Positions 61,325 to 64,000 of a stretch of DNA of 64,000 nucleotides are shown piece after piece (position 1 is the stretch's first letter; each line of letters opens with the position of its first letter). The stretch is from positions 27,708,354-27,772,353 of the forward strand of contig NC_045132.1 in NCBI RefSeq assembly GCF_007655135.1, read 5' to 3'. The DNA is from Punica granatum. Its lineage: Eukaryota; Streptophyta; Magnoliopsida; Myrtales; Lythraceae. Both the position numbers and the translations under genes were made by a program. The notes under the pieces were generated by a model. The model made no database searches. It had not been told where the DNA came from and worked only from the letters and a program-made list of their open reading frames with translations.

Positions 61325-64000
61325 ATGTCGGTACAGGAGTACTTGGACAAGCATATGCTCTCTCGCAAGATCGAAGATGCTGTTAATGCCGCCGTCAGGG
61401 CCAAGACTCCCGATCCCGTCCTCTTCATCGTAATCCTTCCTCACTCCCTCGTTTTAGCTGAGCTCAATTCTGGCGAATCGTTCAGTCGAGTTCTGTTAAT
61501 GTGCAGTGTGTTTTGAACTTGTGCAGTCTAATCATATGCGGAAAGCGGTTTCCTCTGTAATAAGAAAGATAAAAGCGAGGCAAATTCTTGACAGCAGAGG
61601 CATCCCTACGGTGGAGGTGGACCTCTACACTAACAAAGGAATGTTTCGAGCCTCAGTTCCTAGCGGCGATCCTTCTGGAATGTGAGATTTGATTCTGGCA
61701 TGGAACTCGACTTTACGTATCTTCTTTGCTATCTATAAATTGGTGGGAGACGAAACTAATAATCCAAAGAAGGTTGCAATTAGTTGGTGATTTTTCAATA
61801 GAGTTGATGAAACTCAAATGTTTGAACTGCTACGCTTCTAGTTGAGAAAAACATTCCATATAATGCGACTTAAAGGCTTGAATTGATGTTTTAAGGTATG
61901 AAGCTGTTGAACTGCGTGATGGGGACAAGGGGATGTATCTTGGAAATAGCGTGATGAAGGCCGTCAAGAATATAAACGACAGAATATCTGAAGCATTGAT
62001 TGGGATGGATCCTACTCTTCAATCTCAGATTGATCAGGCCATGATAGACCTTGACAAGACCGAAAAGAAGGTATCTATAGTTGATATCATTTGTCTATTA
62101 TACTTAATTGTCTCCCAGCATTTTTTTTTCCCTTTTATGTTTTTGTTCATATCTCAATATTGAGTCATGAACTAGCAGATATGTTATGTGGAATATGACA
62201 TACTTCTCAGGGTGAACTCGGTGCTAATGCAATATTGGCTGTTTCCATTGCTGCCTGCAAAGCTGGAGCTGCTGAAAAGGAGGCATGTAACTTTTGTTTC
62301 TCATTTAATGTTTTAAACCAACATCTGCTGTGCATGTATGTGTTTGTGTATGTGCATGTGTTTTAATTTTTGTAATTATGCTCATGATGCAACAATACAG
62401 GTTCCACTATATAAACATATTGCTGATCTTGCTGGGAGAACCAACCTCACTCTTCCAGTCCCTGCCTTCAGTGTTATTAGTGGAGGAAAACATGCTGGCA
62501 ACAACCTTGCTATTCAGGTTTTTTTTTTTTCCCTTTTAAATAATAATAATGCTACTAGTTTTATTCAGATCATTTAGCCGGTCTGTTAATCCCTTAATAT
62601 TTCTGCCTCCATGTTGCCTCTTGGTTTATTTCCCTTTGATACTCAGGCTTGCCAACTAGTGGTAACAGTAATAGTTGGTTTTAAATACCCCAGGAAATCA
62701 TGATTCTACCGGTTGGAGCAAGCAAATTTGAGGAGGCATTGCAAATGGGAGCCGAAACCTATCATCACTTGAAGGTCTTCTTCGAAATAAGCTGTGTATA
62801 TATATTTTTATATTAATGTTTTACTTCATGGTGATAGCTCTTCAATCTCCATGTTTCGTCGACATTTCAATAATTATAGAGGTTGACCTTGTCTTAGGTG
62901 ATTACCTCTGAGTCTGAAGAGTATTAATGAATGTCCTTTTAATGATTCGTGGGTATGTGTGAAATTAGCCACTACTGTTTTATGGAATAGTTAATTGGAT
63001 CTATATGTAAAATGTACCTATTTGCTGGGTGAGTAATTACTGAATTGAATGGCCATCATATTTTTGTTACCTTGAAGAATGCATTCCTCTGAATATCACA
63101 AATTTAAAAATGCACAACATATAGTATTATCTTGGTTTAATTTTTGTACACTCACCACCTTTTATTCTATTCTAATGAAAACGCAGGAAGTTATTTCAGA
63201 GAGACATGGTTCACATGGATGTAATGTTGGTGAAGATGGTGGTTTCGCCCCAAACATTTCGAGGTTATCCTACATTTGCTGTACATTTCCAGTTTCCTCT
63301 GGTCATCCTCAAATGATATGATAGGTGACGGAATATGTTGCAGATAAATTAGGATTATCTGCTATCTTAGGAGTAGTTATATCACACTCATCAGGATAAT
63401 ATATGGACTGGGTAGAGCTAGAGTAATTATTTTGAGCTAGCTGAAAATTTAATTATGTCTTCTACAATTTTTTGCAGCTTTACAGAAGGCCTAAATCTTG
63501 TTAAAGAGGCTATTTCTAGAACAGGCTACAACGACAAAATAAAGATAGCACTCGATGTTGCGGCAACTGAATTTTGCATAGGTGATTATAATCTTTTATT
63601 GAAATGCTTTTATGCAAAGTTAGTAAGAAAGGAAATAGCAATGTTTCATTCAAGCAATTAATTAAGTGGCATGCATAATCATTTTCATGGTATTACTTGC
63701 ATTGCATTAGCTTGGATACAAGAATATTGTATTAATGTGGATTATGCACAATGATGTCTTACTGAAGTGCTAAATTGTCTATAGTTTAAGGACAAATTAA
63801 CAGCCAATTTAGAGAGTGCTAAGAATGCGAAAGACATTTAGGGTCCATTGTGGACTGATGCAATTTAATTAGTTGAGAACTTGAGACCACTGTAGCTTTA
63901 TATGTTGAAGGGTTGCAAATAGCGAACTGATCTTCTCTTATGTTCATTCAGGGACAAAATATGATTTAGACCCCAAGTCTCCTAACAAGTCAGGCCAGAA
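61325..64000 (+). CDS. cytosolic enolase-3-like protein, 5' part (cut by window end)
   Basis: Member of the enolase superfamily (2-phosphoglycerate to phosphoenolpyruvate in glycolysis). Exons: 61325-61429, 61527-61681, 61896-62070, 62211-62282, 62401-62517, 62694-62774, 63187-63263, 63478-63581 and 63952 to beyond 64000. The extra N-terminus [20 protein letters not shown] is typical of the plant ENO3 type, which is longer than the main cytosolic isozyme. Enolase motifs follow: [73 protein letters not shown] and [11 protein letters not shown]. The flexible active-site loop reads VPSGDPSGM where glycolytic enolases have SGAST, as in the Arabidopsis ENO3 group, so catalytic activity is doubtful. 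The intron after exon 4 appears to use a GC donor. The rest of the gene is outside the window. Confidence 0.93.

Overview
The window is nuclear DNA of a flowering plant, most likely a eudicot. Genes have many short GT-AG introns, families are plant-specific (COPT copper transporters, UGT76-like glycosyltransferases, BSK pseudokinases, PLS-class PPR, PAR1, DUF3527, inositol phosphorylceramide synthase), intergenic DNA is AT-rich with many microsatellites, and LTR retrotransposons, Helitron-like elements and foldback MITEs are nested between genes. I could not name the species. All exon limits were placed by hand from splice consensus, reading frame and protein-family continuity.

Layout. 0-10 kb: the 3' end of an unrecognised gene (+), then three tandem COPT copper-transporter genes on the minus strand, each with a cluster of GTAC copper-response cores upstream, then a broken class I small heat-shock gene. 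10-17 kb: an interlocked foldback MITE, an intact two-exon UGT76-like glycosyltransferase (-), and a decayed paralogue (+) split by a 1.38-kb solo LTR with a perfect 5-bp target duplication. 17-30 kb: a decayed GRF zinc-finger gene, a DUF3527 gene (+) and an 11-exon inositol phosphorylceramide synthase gene (+).

30-41.4 kb is a transposon nest. Two related AT-rich Helitron-like elements lie head-to-tail. The second is split by an 8.0-kb Ty1/Copia element. That element is the most unusual object here: its outer ends and its AATAT target duplication are those of a normal insertion on the minus strand, but everything between the middles of its two LTRs is inverted. The result is a U5'-U5 palindrome on the left, a 2.67-kb U3-U3' palindrome on the right, and gag-pol reading on the plus strand.

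41-64 kb is gene-dense: a brassinosteroid-signalling kinase (+, 10 exons), an intronless PPR gene (-), a PAR1 gene (-), a mitochondrial ribosomal protein mS34 gene (-), neutral ceramidase (+, 9 exons, MITE-like insertions in two introns), and the first nine exons of a cytosolic enolase-3-like gene (+) cut by the window end.

The genes do not form one pathway. The COPT genes are a local tandem family that probably shares copper regulation. The ceramide-using synthase and the ceramidase both act on ceramide, but they are about 27 kb apart with unrelated genes between, so I read that as coincidence. I found no convincing new multi-gene system. The novelty is in the structure of the retrotransposon nest.
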